Source of the DNA: an uncultured Clostridia bacterium
GTDB taxonomy: Bacteria; Bacillota; Clostridia; Oscillospirales; Oscillospiraceae
Reading direction: 5' to 3'
Length of the DNA: 13,220 nucleotides
Assembly: GCA_947177115.1 (NCBI GenBank)
Contig: CAMWTG010000046.1
Location: 1 to 13,220 of the forward strand
Position 1 is the first letter of the stretch; each line of letters starts with the position of its first letter. The position numbers and the translations under genes are program-made. The notes below the pieces were generated by a model, which saw only the letters and a program-made list of their open reading frames with translations, had not been told where the DNA came from and made no database searches. Positions 6,025 through 13,220 of this stretch are shown here, one piece after another.

Positions 6025-6936
6025 ATGGCAAGCGCAACTGCTGTAAAGAAAAAGAGGTCCACCGGCATGTCCGACAAGGCCAGCGATATCGTCCTGACGG
6101 TCATCTGCGCCGTGGTGCTCCTCATTGTGGCCTACCCTCTGTATTACGTCCTCATCGCCTCCTTCTCCGACCCCTATGACGTATACGCGGGCAAGACCTT
6201 CCTGCTGCCCAGCGGCTTCACCCTGGACGGCTACAAGGCGGTGTTCGCCGACCCGAAGATCGTCTCCGGCTTCCTCAACTCCGTGAAATACACCGTCATC
6301 GGCACCTGTTTCTCCGTCATCATGCTGTACATCACCGCCTATCCTCTGGCGGACAAGAACCTGCCGGGCCGGAAGTGGATCAGCCTGTTCTTCGTGTTCA
6401 CCATGTATTTCGGCGGCGGACTGGTCCCCACCTACCTGATCGTCAAGCAGACCGGCCTCATGGGCAGCATGTGGTCCCTGTTCCTCCCCGGCGGCGTGGG
6501 CGTGGGCAACATGATCGTGGTCCGCAACTACTTCCAGAACAGCATTCCCCACGACCTGGTGGAGGCCAGCGAGATCGATGGCTGCTCCAAGTTCCGCACC
6601 TTTATCAGCGTGGTCATTCCCCTGTCCATGCCCATTCTGGCGGTGCAGGCGGTGTTCGCCATGGTGGCCTACTGGAACGACTGGTTCACCGCCATGATCT
6701 ACCTGGGCGGCGAGGGCCAGCCCCTGCCCCTGGTGCTGCGGGGCATCCTGATGAAGTCCACCGCGGCCAGCGAGCAGGCCAGCATGATCTCCGGCGGCTA
6801 CGCCGAGCTGAACAAGCAGACCGAGCTGATCAAGTTCTGCTCCATGATCGTGGCCGCTGTGCCCATGCTGATCGCCTATCCCTATGTCCAGAAGTACTTT
6901 GAGAAGGGGTTCATGGCCGGCGCGGTGAAGGGCTGA
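6025..6936 (+). CDS. CUT1 sugar ABC transporter permease (YtcP type)
   Basis: A 303-residue permease and the partner of the preceding one. A short basic N-terminus is followed by a first helix at about 20-43 and then YYVLIASFSDPYDVYAGK, a hallmark of MalG/YtcP-type subunits. The ATPase-contact loop is at 180-186 as EASEIDG, followed by FISVVIPLS. The C-terminus ends in KYFEKGFMAGAVKG, the usual tail of this group. The ATG at 6025 is preceded by AAGGGGG at 10 bases; the frame can be read from an upstream TTG, but that would overlap the previous gene and ignore the ribosome site. It lies 13 bases after the first permease. The pair forms the membrane channel that receives sugar from the lipoprotein encoded next and is powered by a remote ATPase. 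Confidence 0.94.
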   Translation: MASATAVKKKRSTGMSDKASDIVLTVICAVVLLIVAYPLYYVLIASFSDPYDVYAGKTFLLPSGFTLDGYKAVFADPKIVSGFLNSVKYTVIGTCFSVIMLYITAYPLADKNLPGRKWISLFFVFTMYFGGGLVPTYLIVKQTGLMGSMWSLFLPGGVGVGNMIVVRNYFQNSIPHDLVEASEIDGCSKFRTFISVVIPLSMPILAVQAVFAMVAYWNDWFTAMIYLGGEGQPLPLVLRGILMKSTAASEQASMISGGYAELNKQTELIKFCSMIVAAVPMLIAYPYVQKYFEKGFMAGAVKG

Positions 6937-6971
6937 TCCATCCCGCCGTACCGCCGTCATTCCGCCGCGCC

Positions 6972-7076
6972 GTGTAGGGGCGGGCATTGCTCGCCCGCAA
7001 GCCAAAGGGCATGCGCGCATTTCCGGCGGCGCGGTTGGCTGACGGCAGAACGGGCGAGCAACGCTCGCCCCTGCAC
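6972..7076. repeat. palindromic intergenic repeat, GTGTAGGGGCG type
   Basis: Two 26-base arms (6972-6997 and 7051-7076) are inverted copies that match at 23 of 26 positions and enclose 53 bases. Each arm is itself a hairpin; the right one has a perfect 8-bp stem (7052-7059 with 7063-7070) and a three-base loop. No coding frame fits. It lies between the permease and binding-protein genes, where it could stop exonucleases and raise the level of the binding-protein message. Related arms occur at 11553-11633 and 11699-11721. Confidence 0.8.
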
Positions 7077-7124
7077 AGATATATCGTCCCATACATTTTT
7101 CAAATATCGTAAAGGAGAATCATC

Positions 7125-8783
7125 ATGAAGAAGTCCCTGTCCTTCCTTCTGGCGGCAGCCATGCTGCTGGCCCTGCTGACCGCCTGCGGCGGCGGAAACA
7201 ACGCCCCCGCCAATAACGGCGAGCCCAACACCGACACCAGTCAGACCGAGTTCCATGTGATCTCCGGCATCTCCGCCCTGTCCGGCGGCTATGACGACAA
7301 CCCCGTGCTCAACCAGATGATGGAGAACGCGGGCATCCGGATCACCTGGGAGACCATGAGCGACTCCCTGGGCGAGCAGGTGAACCTGCGCCTCCAGGGC
7401 AACGACTATCCCGATGCCGTGCAGGCGGTTGGCTGGTCCAACTATGACCTGGGCCGCTATGGCCGGGGCGGCACGTTCATCGACCTGACCCCCTATGTCA
7501 CCGATCCCGAGGTCATGCCCAACCTCTCCGCCATCCTGGAGAAGTACCCCAAGATCAAGGCCGCCATCACCCAGGACGATGGAAAGATCTACGGCCTGCC
7601 CGCCGCCGAGATGATGGGCACCGCCGCCACCGGCGCGGCGGACGACTACTCCATCCACTCCATTCAGCAGTTCTCCATGATCAACAAGGCATGGCTGGAC
7701 GACCTGGGCCTGGCCGTTCCCGAAACCGTTGAGGAGCTGGCAACCGCCCTCCGGGCGTTCAAGGACAACGACATGGCCGCTAAAATGTACGGCGCGGCCC
7801 CGGGCAGCACCATTCCCATGACCTTCGGCTTCGACCAGTGGTGCTGGGGCCAGAACATCTTTTACGCCCCCTTCGGCGTGACCAACTGGTCCGATGTGTG
7901 CGCCGACCTGCGGCTGACCAAGGATAAGCAGGTGGTCTTTGACTGCGTTGACGATGGCTACCGCAATGCCATCACCTACTACCACGACTGGTACGCCGAG
8001 GGCCTTATCGACATCGAGGTGTTCAGCCAGGACGACAAGCAGTATCTGGCCAAGTGCGCCCAGGGCTATGTGGGCGTGGCCACCTGGTGGGAGATCAACG
8101 AGCTGATGGCGGACCACGCCGCCGACTACGTCTACCTCCCCCCGCTCAAGGGCCCGGACGGCGCCTGCACCGTGACCATCAAGTCCGCCGGTTCCGCCGT
8201 CAACTCCGGACAGCTGTCCATCACCAAGAGCTGCCAGAGCCCCGTCAACCTGCTGAAGTTCTATGACCAGTGGTACACCGGCGAGAACGTCATGCAGCTC
8301 CAGTACGGCCCCATCGGCGTGTATTTCAACGAGGAGAAGGACGCGGAGGGCATGTACGTCTCCATCACCGATGACGAGGCCCGCGAGAAGTTCGGCAAGT
8401 CCGCCGGCGAGCTGAAGAGCGCCAGCGAGGTCCAGGGACCCAAGCTGATCCTCTCCGAGTACTACACCAACGTCTTCCATATGGAGGACCGGGCCCTCCA
8501 GCGTCTGGAGGATCTGCAGAACTTCTGGTTCAGCTATGTGGACGACTTCACCTACTATCCCGTGGACTGCGTGTTTACCCAGAGCGAGCTGGACGACCTG
8601 GATCTGTACCGCGCCGACTTTGAGAGCCACGTCAAGGAGCAGGAGGCCCTGTGGCTCCGTGACGGCGGCCCCAGCGATGCCGAGTGGGAGGCCTACAAGC
8701 AGGAGCTCATCGATGTCTACGGCATGAACCAGCTGATCGAGATCTACCAGAACGCTTACGACCGGTACGCCGCCGCGGAATGA
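7125..8783 (+). CDS. extracellular sugar-binding lipoprotein of the CUT1 transporter
   Basis: A 552-residue lipoprotein. The signal peptide is KKS plus a hydrophobic core ending in the lipobox LLTAC with the lipidated cysteine at C21, followed by a Gly/Asn/Pro-rich linker. The mature protein has the layout of the large LipO/YtcQ-type binding proteins: NPVLNQMMENAGIRITWE early, LRLQGNDYPDAV, then YGLPAAEM and many aromatic residues that may stack on sugar rings. At about 550 residues it is longer than MalE-type proteins but normal for the partners of LplB/YtcP permeases. AAAGGAGA lies 9 bases before the ATG. It captures the sugar outside the membrane and delivers it to the two permeases. The gene is separated from them by a palindromic repeat and is followed by a terminator. 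The exact ligand cannot be read from the sequence. Confidence 0.93.
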   Translation: MKKSLSFLLAAAMLLALLTACGGGNNAPANNGEPNTDTSQTEFHVISGISALSGGYDDNPVLNQMMENAGIRITWETMSDSLGEQVNLRLQGNDYPDAVQAVGWSNYDLGRYGRGGTFIDLTPYVTDPEVMPNLSAILEKYPKIKAAITQDDGKIYGLPAAEMMGTAATGAADDYSIHSIQQFSMINKAWLDDLGLAVPETVEELATALRAFKDNDMAAKMYGAAPGSTIPMTFGFDQWCWGQNIFYAPFGVTNWSDVCADLRLTKDKQVVFDCVDDGYRNAITYYHDWYAEGLIDIEVFSQDDKQYLAKCAQGYVGVATWWEINELMADHAADYVYLPPLKGPDGACTVTIKSAGSAVNSGQLSITKSCQSPVNLLKFYDQWYTGENVMQLQYGPIGVYFNEEKDAEGMYVSITDDEAREKFGKSAGELKSASEVQGPKLILSEYYTNVFHMEDRALQRLEDLQNFWFSYVDDFTYYPVDCVFTQSELDDLDLYRADFESHVKEQEALWLRDGGPSDAEWEAYKQELIDVYGMNQLIEIYQNAYDRYAAAE

Positions 8784-8827
8784 TTGACGGTCTTCCTTTT
8801 TTCAGATATTTCATTAACAGCGTAAAG

Positions 8828-8853
8828 GGGGCGGCATCTCGCCGCCCCTTTTT
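8828..8853 (+). terminator. intrinsic terminator after the binding-protein gene
   Basis: An 8-bp perfect stem GGGGCGGC (8828-8835) and GCCGCCCC (8841-8848) with an ATCTC loop, followed by five T (8849-8853). It separates the transporter transcript from the GH32-fructokinase unit, which has its own promoter. Confidence 0.9.
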
Positions 8854-8863
8854 CTCAAAAATG

Positions 8864-8872
8864 TGGTATAAT
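8864..8872 (+). promoter_or_regulatory. extended -10 promoter for the GH32-fructokinase unit
   Basis: TGGTATAAT is a consensus -10 (8867-8872) with a TGn extension. No good -35 is seen at 17 or 18 bases, where the terminator T run lies, so the promoter may rely on the extended -10 or on an activator. Transcription would start near 8879, about 160 bases before the GH32 gene. No TGAAACGTTAT motif is present here. Confidence 0.6.
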
Positions 8873-8894
8873 CAGAATCCGAGGTGATCCGCCA

Positions 8895-8993
8895 ATGGAA
8901 CTGATTTCAGACGCTCCTGGCGTAAACAGTACATCGGAAACTGAACGTGCATTCAATTTGCCAAAACCGGGTCTGACCGGCCCGTTTGAATAA
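8895..8993 (+). CDS. possible 32-residue leader peptide
   Basis: An ATG with a GAGGTGAT ribosome site 6-7 bases upstream opens a 32-codon frame ending in TAA at 8991-8993. It starts MELISDAPG and ends KPGLTGPFE. It uses A/T-ending codons (TCA, CCT, GTA, AGT) that are rarer in the neighbouring genes. It is not hydrophobic, has no run of one amino acid and matches no family that I know. It lies entirely between the -10 box and the GH32 ribosome site, so translation could influence the downstream genes. It may equally be a chance frame or the stub of a lost gene. Confidence 0.35.
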   Translation: MELISDAPGVNSTSETERAFNLPKPGLTGPFE

Positions 8994-9038
8994 AAATTAA
9001 CTTCCAATTATTATTTTCTGATTTAGGAGGAAAACAAT

Positions 9039-10535
9039 ATGACCAGCGAAGCGCTCCAAAAGGCCCGTGATTTCGAGGCCCAATATGGCCCCCACATCCC
9101 CGCCGGGGAGCGGCCCGCCTTCCACGCCACCCCCACCATCGGGTGGATGAACGCCCCCAACGGTTTCTCTCTCTACAAAGGAGAATACCATCTGTTTTAC
9201 CAGTATCACCCCTATTCCAACGAGTGGGGCCCTATGCACTGGGGGCACCTGAAGAGCAGGGACCTGATCCGCTGGGAGCGGCTGCCCGCCGCGCTGGCCC
9301 CGGATCAGGAATACGATGCCTCCGGCTGCTTCTCCGGCGGCGCGGTGGAGCTGCCCGATGGGCGGCATCTGCTGATGTACACCGGCGTCCAGCGGCGCCG
9401 CGACCCGGATGGGTTCCTTCAGGACGTCCAGACCCAGTGCGCCGCCATCGGCGATGGCGTGGATTACGAAAAGATCAGCCTGAACCCCGTTCTGACGGGA
9501 AAGGATCTTCCCGCAGGCGGCAGCACGGTAGACTTCCGGGACCCCAAGATCTGGCGGGAAGAAGACGGGACCTATTTTGCCGCCATCGGCAACCGCACGG
9601 AAGACGGCAGCGGGGCCATCCTGCTCTACCGCAGCCCGGACGGCCTCCACTGGGAGCTGGAGCGGACGCTGGACCGGTGCGGCAACCAGTACGGCAAGAT
9701 GTGGGAGTGCCCGGACTTCTTCCCTCTGGACGGAAAGCACGTCCTGCTGGCCAGCCCCCAGGAGATGAGCCCCGTGGGGCTGGAGTTCCATGCGGGCAAC
9801 GGCACCGTGTGCCTCATCGGGGACTACGACCCCGCCGGGAAGGGCTTTGTCCGGCAGTATGTGCAGGCCATCGACTACGGCCTGGACTTCTACGCCCCCC
9901 AGACCCTTTTGTCCTCCGATGGGCGGCGGATCATGATCGCCTGGATGCAGAACTGGGCCACCGTAGGGGCAAAGCCCTATCACTGCCGCTGGTTTGGTCA
10001 GACCGCAGTCCCCCGCGAGCTGTCGGTGAAGGACGGGCGGCTCATCCAGAACCCGGTGCGGGAGCTGGAGGCGTATCGCGGCCCCTGCGTCATGCACCGC
10101 AGCATCCCTGTCAGCGGCGAGGTGAACCTGCCCGGCGTCCAGGGGCGGACGCTGGATATGACGGTGACCGTCCGGCCCATAGGGAACGAGCGGTACCGCT
10201 GGTTCCGCATCCGGGTGGCCAAGGACGGGGAGCATGAGACCATCATCCGCTACCGCCCCGACCAGGGGACCGTCAAGATCGACCGGACCCGCAGCGGCCT
10301 GCCCCACGACATCGTGCATACCCGCAGTTTCCTGGTCCCCTGCAAAGAGGGAGAGATCAAGCTGCGTATCATCCTGGACCGGTTCAGCCTGGAGGTCTTT
10401 GTCAATGATGGCGAACAGGCCGCCAGCGCCGTGATCTACACCCGGCAGGAAGCCGATGCTATCAGCTTTGAGGCAGGCGGCTCTGCGCTGATGGATGTGG
10501 AGAAGTACGATCTGGTATTTGACGGGGAGGAATGA
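9039..10535 (+). CDS. scrB: GH32 beta-fructosidase / sucrose-6-phosphate hydrolase family, with an atypical nucleophile site
   Basis: A 498-residue GH32 protein of normal ScrB/SacA length and no signal peptide, so cytoplasmic. The five-bladed propeller domain runs to about 330 and the beta-sandwich domain to the end. Expected motifs: GWMNAPNGF at 35-43, FYQYHPY at 53-59, WGPMHWGH at 63-70, SGCFSGGA at 95-102, R167-D168-P169 (transition-state stabiliser D168), and W222-E223-C224-P225 (acid/base E223). In active GH32 enzymes the first motif reads WMNDPNG and its Asp is the nucleophile. Here that position is Ala (A39, codon GCC at 9153-9155). All else looks intact. AGGAGG lies 8 bases before the ATG. 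If active, it would split imported sucrose or fructo-oligosaccharides, releasing fructose for the coupled kinase. Family sure; activity in doubt. Confidence 0.95.
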   Translation: MTSEALQKARDFEAQYGPHIPAGERPAFHATPTIGWMNAPNGFSLYKGEYHLFYQYHPYSNEWGPMHWGHLKSRDLIRWERLPAALAPDQEYDASGCFSGGAVELPDGRHLLMYTGVQRRRDPDGFLQDVQTQCAAIGDGVDYEKISLNPVLTGKDLPAGGSTVDFRDPKIWREEDGTYFAAIGNRTEDGSGAILLYRSPDGLHWELERTLDRCGNQYGKMWECPDFFPLDGKHVLLASPQEMSPVGLEFHAGNGTVCLIGDYDPAGKGFVRQYVQAIDYGLDFYAPQTLLSSDGRRIMIAWMQNWATVGAKPYHCRWFGQTAVPRELSVKDGRLIQNPVRELEAYRGPCVMHRSIPVSGEVNLPGVQGRTLDMTVTVRPIGNERYRWFRIRVAKDGEHETIIRYRPDQGTVKIDRTRSGLPHDIVHTRSFLVPCKEGEIKLRIILDRFSLEVFVNDGEQAASAVIYTRQEADAISFEAGGSALMDVEKYDLVFDGEE

Positions 10536-10537
10536 AC

Positions 10538-11500
10538 ATGGTGGAAAAAGACTTTGACGTGATCGCCCTGGGGGAGCTGCTGATCGATTTCACGGAGAAC
10601 GGCCTCAGCGGTCAGGGCAACGCCCTCTTTGAGGCCAACCCCGGCGGCGCGCCCTGCAACGTGCTGGCCATGCTGAAAAAGCTGGGCCGGAGCTGCGCCT
10701 TTGTGGGCAAGGTAGGGGACGATATGTTCGGACAGCTGCTGCGGAGGACGGCGGAGGACGCGGGCATCTGCATGGACTATCTGGCGGTGGACCGGGAGGC
10801 GCGGACCACCCTGGCGTTCGTCAAAACGCTGCCCGGCGGCGACCGGGATTTCTCCTTCTACCGCAGTCCCGGCGCGGACATGATGCTGACGGAGGAGGAG
10901 GTCCCGGAGGAGGCCGTTGCCCGCTGCCGGATCTTCCATTTCGGCACGCTCTCCATGACCCACGAGGGGGTAAGGAGGGCCACCTGCAGGGCCGTTGACA
11001 TGGCGAAGAAGAGCGGGGCGCTGCTCTCCTTCGACCCCAACCTCCGGCCCCCGCTGTGGAAGGACCTGGAGGAGGCCAGGAGGCAGATCTCCTGGGGCCT
11101 GGGCAAGTGCGGCATCCTGAAGATTGCCGACAACGAGCTGGAGTTCATGACCGGGGAGACGGACTTCGACAGGGGCGCGGCTATCCTGCGGGAAAAATAC
11201 CCCAACATCCGGCTGCTGAACGTGACGGCGGGGCCGGAGGGGAGCTATGCCTATTACGGGGACAAGCGGGTGTTCGTCCCCGCCTGCAGGCTGGGCGGGG
11301 TCATCGAGACCACCGGCGCGGGGGACACCTTCTGCGCCTGCGTGCTGCACTTCGTGCTGGACCGCGGCCTGGAGGGGCTGACGGAGGAGGAGCTGACCGC
11401 CATGCTGCGCTTCGCCAACACGGCGGCGTACCTGGTCACCACCAGGAAAGGGGCCATCCGCTCCATGCCGGAGCGAGAGCAGGTGGAGGCGCTGCTGTAA
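10538..11500 (+). CDS. scrK: fructokinase, PfkB/ribokinase family
   Basis: A 320-residue PfkB-family sugar kinase that would phosphorylate fructose to fructose 6-phosphate with ATP in the cytoplasm. The sugar-binding N-terminal part shows ALGELLIDF (10-18) and the GGAPCN signature (36-41). The C-terminal signature is TTGAGDTFCA, with the catalytic base D263 and the GAGD anion hole. SFDPNLRPPLW in the middle is typical of fructokinases of this family. Two ATGs are possible. The one at 10532 overlaps the GH32 stop (ATGA) but is only 1 base from the GGGGAGG site at 10524-10530, whereas the one at 10538 is 7 bases from it; I chose 10538. The ribosome site lies inside the end of the GH32 gene, so the two are translationally coupled, as in other sucrose operons. 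No clear terminator follows. Confidence 0.93.
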   Translation: MVEKDFDVIALGELLIDFTENGLSGQGNALFEANPGGAPCNVLAMLKKLGRSCAFVGKVGDDMFGQLLRRTAEDAGICMDYLAVDREARTTLAFVKTLPGGDRDFSFYRSPGADMMLTEEEVPEEAVARCRIFHFGTLSMTHEGVRRATCRAVDMAKKSGALLSFDPNLRPPLWKDLEEARRQISWGLGKCGILKIADNELEFMTGETDFDRGAAILREKYPNIRLLNVTAGPEGSYAYYGDKRVFVPACRLGGVIETTGAGDTFCACVLHFVLDRGLEGLTEEELTAMLRFANTAAYLVTTRKGAIRSMPEREQVEALL

Positions 11501-11552
11501 GACCTGCGGCTGGCCGCAAAAACGCCGCAGATGTCCGGATGCGCCCAAAACC

Positions 11553-11633
11553 GTAGGGGCCGATGTCCTCATCGGCCCGTTCTGACGGAACCCCGGCAGT
11601 TGACTGCAGGCCGATGGGGACATCGGCCCCTAC
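11553..11633. repeat. palindromic intergenic repeat, CGATG-stem variant
   Basis: The arms at 11553-11577 and 11609-11633 are inverted copies that match at 24 of 25 positions. Each begins GTAGGGGC and contains a hairpin CCGATG...CATCGG. The end sequence is shared with the repeat at 6972-7076, but the stem differs. It lies 52 bases after the fructokinase stop; no T run follows, so termination there is uncertain. No coding capacity is seen. Confidence 0.8.
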
Positions 11634-11698
11634 ACCGGATTTCCCACAGAGGCGGATACCATCCTCCCGCACGGCACGCGGTGTGTATCGGAGAAGCG

Positions 11699-11721
11699 GC
11701 GAGCAATGCTCGCCCCTACAC
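11699..11721. repeat. single arm of the GTGTAGGGGCG repeat
   Basis: GCGAGCAATGCTCGCC followed by CCTACAC is a near-exact inverted copy of the left arm at 6972. No matching second arm is seen nearby, so it looks like a half element. Confidence 0.7.
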
Positions 11722-11730
11722 GGACGGGAG

Positions 11731-11747
11731 GGCAGGCCTCGCCTGCC
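11731..11747. repeat. GGCAGG hairpin next to the half repeat
   Basis: GGCAGG (11731-11736) pairs with CCTGCC (11742-11747) around CCTCG. It lies 10 bases after the half repeat and looks like a third stem type of the same repeat family. No further gene or promoter is clear in 11501-11800. Confidence 0.5.
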
Positions 11748-11811
11748 GCGTTATTTTGCGGGCGGCGGGATGCGCGTTTATATCCTTTGCCTATAACATA
11801 ACAGAAAAAAC

Positions 11812-11847
11812 CGCCGGAGGTTGCTGGAAAAAGAGCAACTTCCGGCG
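11812..11847. terminator. long hairpin with A and T tracts, possible two-way terminator or attenuator
   Basis: A 14-bp stem (11812-11825 with 11834-11847, one G-U pair) and an 8-base loop. It is preceded by six A (11805-11810) and followed by ATTTT. The T run is better for transcripts on the minus strand. Because the next plus-strand gene starts 43 bases later, it may attenuate that gene, or it may end leftward read-through. Confidence 0.6.
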
Positions 11848-11890
11848 ATTTTCCGCCTATAGGCAGAGACTGATCTTACAGGAGGCGCTT

Positions 11891-12380
11891 ATGAACGGAA
11901 AAAAAGAATACGTAAAGCTGTGGCTGAGCTATACCGATTACTTCCAGGCCTACACCCCGGAGCAGGTGGGGCGGATCGTGCTGGCCATGCTGGCCTGCAA
12001 GGACACCGGGGAAGAGCCGGACTTCCAGGGGCCGGAGCGGTTTATCTGGCCCGCCATCCGCCGGGACATCGCCGAAGCCTGCGAGGCCCAGGCAACCGCC
12101 GCGGAGCGGGCCCGGGAGAACGGCAAAAAGGGCGGACGGCCCAGAAAATCCCCACCGGCGGATAAGGAAGAAGCCCCGCCCGGTTTCCCCGAAACCCAGA
12201 AAACCACATGGACAAAAGACATGGACATAGACAAAGATCATTGTCAAGGACAGGGTCAGGATCAGGGAGAACGCCAGGGATACGCGTGGGCGCGGAAAAA
12301 AATGGCCTCCGCCGACCGGCTCCTCGCCCAGCTGATACGAGAGGCGAAGGAGGAATCCGCCACTCAGGAACCGGAGCTGT

Positions 12381-12388
<8 letters not shown>
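11891..12388 (+). CDS. DUF6291-type small protein, often phage- or element-associated
   Basis: A 165-residue protein. The N-terminal domain (about 1-75) reads KEYVKLWLSYTDYFQAYTPEQVGRIVLAML, then a TGEEPDF turn, then ERFIWPAIRRDI. I recognise this as the DUF6291 pattern, a family frequent in prophages and integrative elements of Firmicutes and sometimes likened to replication-module proteins; its function is unknown. A basic GKKGGRPRK patch (about 78-86) follows, then a low-complexity, strongly polar stretch (Pro/Glu, then DMDIDKDH and QGQGQDQGERQG), and a final helical segment. AGGAGG lies 5 bases before the ATG. The gene stands alone behind a long hairpin and converges on the next gene with an 8-base overlap at the 3' ends. 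No integrase or other phage gene is in the window, so it may be a domesticated remnant. Confidence 0.75.

Positions 12389-13220
<832 letters not shown>

Noticed and set aside
6972..7076. Insertion sequence
   Set aside because: Only 105 bases long with no transposase frame and no clear target duplication; a non-coding palindromic repeat is the simpler reading.
6957..8630. Long minus-strand open frame (557 codons) opposite the binding-protein gene; similar ones at 4950-6125, 5968-7092 and 8997-10319
   Set aside because: All are mirror images of high-GC coding DNA with no ribosome site, no recognisable domain, and Val/Gly/His-rich composition.
11501..11550. Intrinsic terminator directly after the fructokinase gene
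   Set aside because: Short GC hairpins can be drawn (for example TGCGGC with GCCGCA) but no T run follows, so termination there is not supported.

Overview
The window looks like chromosomal DNA of a high-GC gut clostridium of the Oscillospiraceae type (Flavonifractor/Lawsonibacter-like). The reasons are very GC-rich coding DNA, strong AGGAGG-type ribosome sites, LplB/YtcP-type sugar permeases without a linked ATPase, a YesL-like membrane protein, a DUF6291 protein, an acyl-CoA dehydratase activase-like protein, and GC-rich palindromic repeats between genes. This assignment is inferred from gene content only.

Layout. 1-1363 (+): the C-terminal end of a DUF1015 protein, overlapping by one base a PHP-family histidinol-phosphatase-like enzyme, then a strong intrinsic terminator. 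1499-4632 (-): a probable four-gene operon read from right to left. It starts with a LacI-type repressor and continues with a membrane-anchored unknown protein, a small lipoprotein and a YesL-like membrane protein. 4633-5057: a divergent control region with a promoter on each strand, three copies of an 11-bp CG-centred motif, and a nested dyad that would lie in the transporter leader RNA. 5058-8783 (+): two CUT1 sugar permeases and a lipoprotein solute-binding protein, ending in a terminator. 8784-9038: an extended -10 promoter and a possible 32-residue leader ORF. 9039-11500 (+): a cytoplasmic GH32 fructosidase and a PfkB fructokinase, translationally coupled. 11501-11890: repeat-rich DNA and a long hairpin. 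11891-12388 (+): a DUF6291 protein. 12381 to the right edge (-): the C-terminus of an acyl-CoA dehydratase activase-related protein.

How it works together. The centre is a sucrose or fructo-oligosaccharide utilisation locus. The binding protein and permeases import the sugar with an ATPase encoded elsewhere, the GH32 enzyme would cleave it in the cytoplasm, and the fructokinase phosphorylates the released fructose. The LacI protein probably represses the transporter, and perhaps its own operon, through the TGAAACGTTAT sites.

Most notable points: the GH32 enzyme has Ala (A39) where the catalytic nucleophile Asp is expected, although its other two catalytic acids are present; the transporter leader contains a 15-bp perfect inverted repeat wrapped round a second hairpin; the repressor is apparently co-transcribed with three poorly understood envelope proteins; and a modular family of hairpin repeats shares GTAGGGGC ends but carries interchangeable stems.
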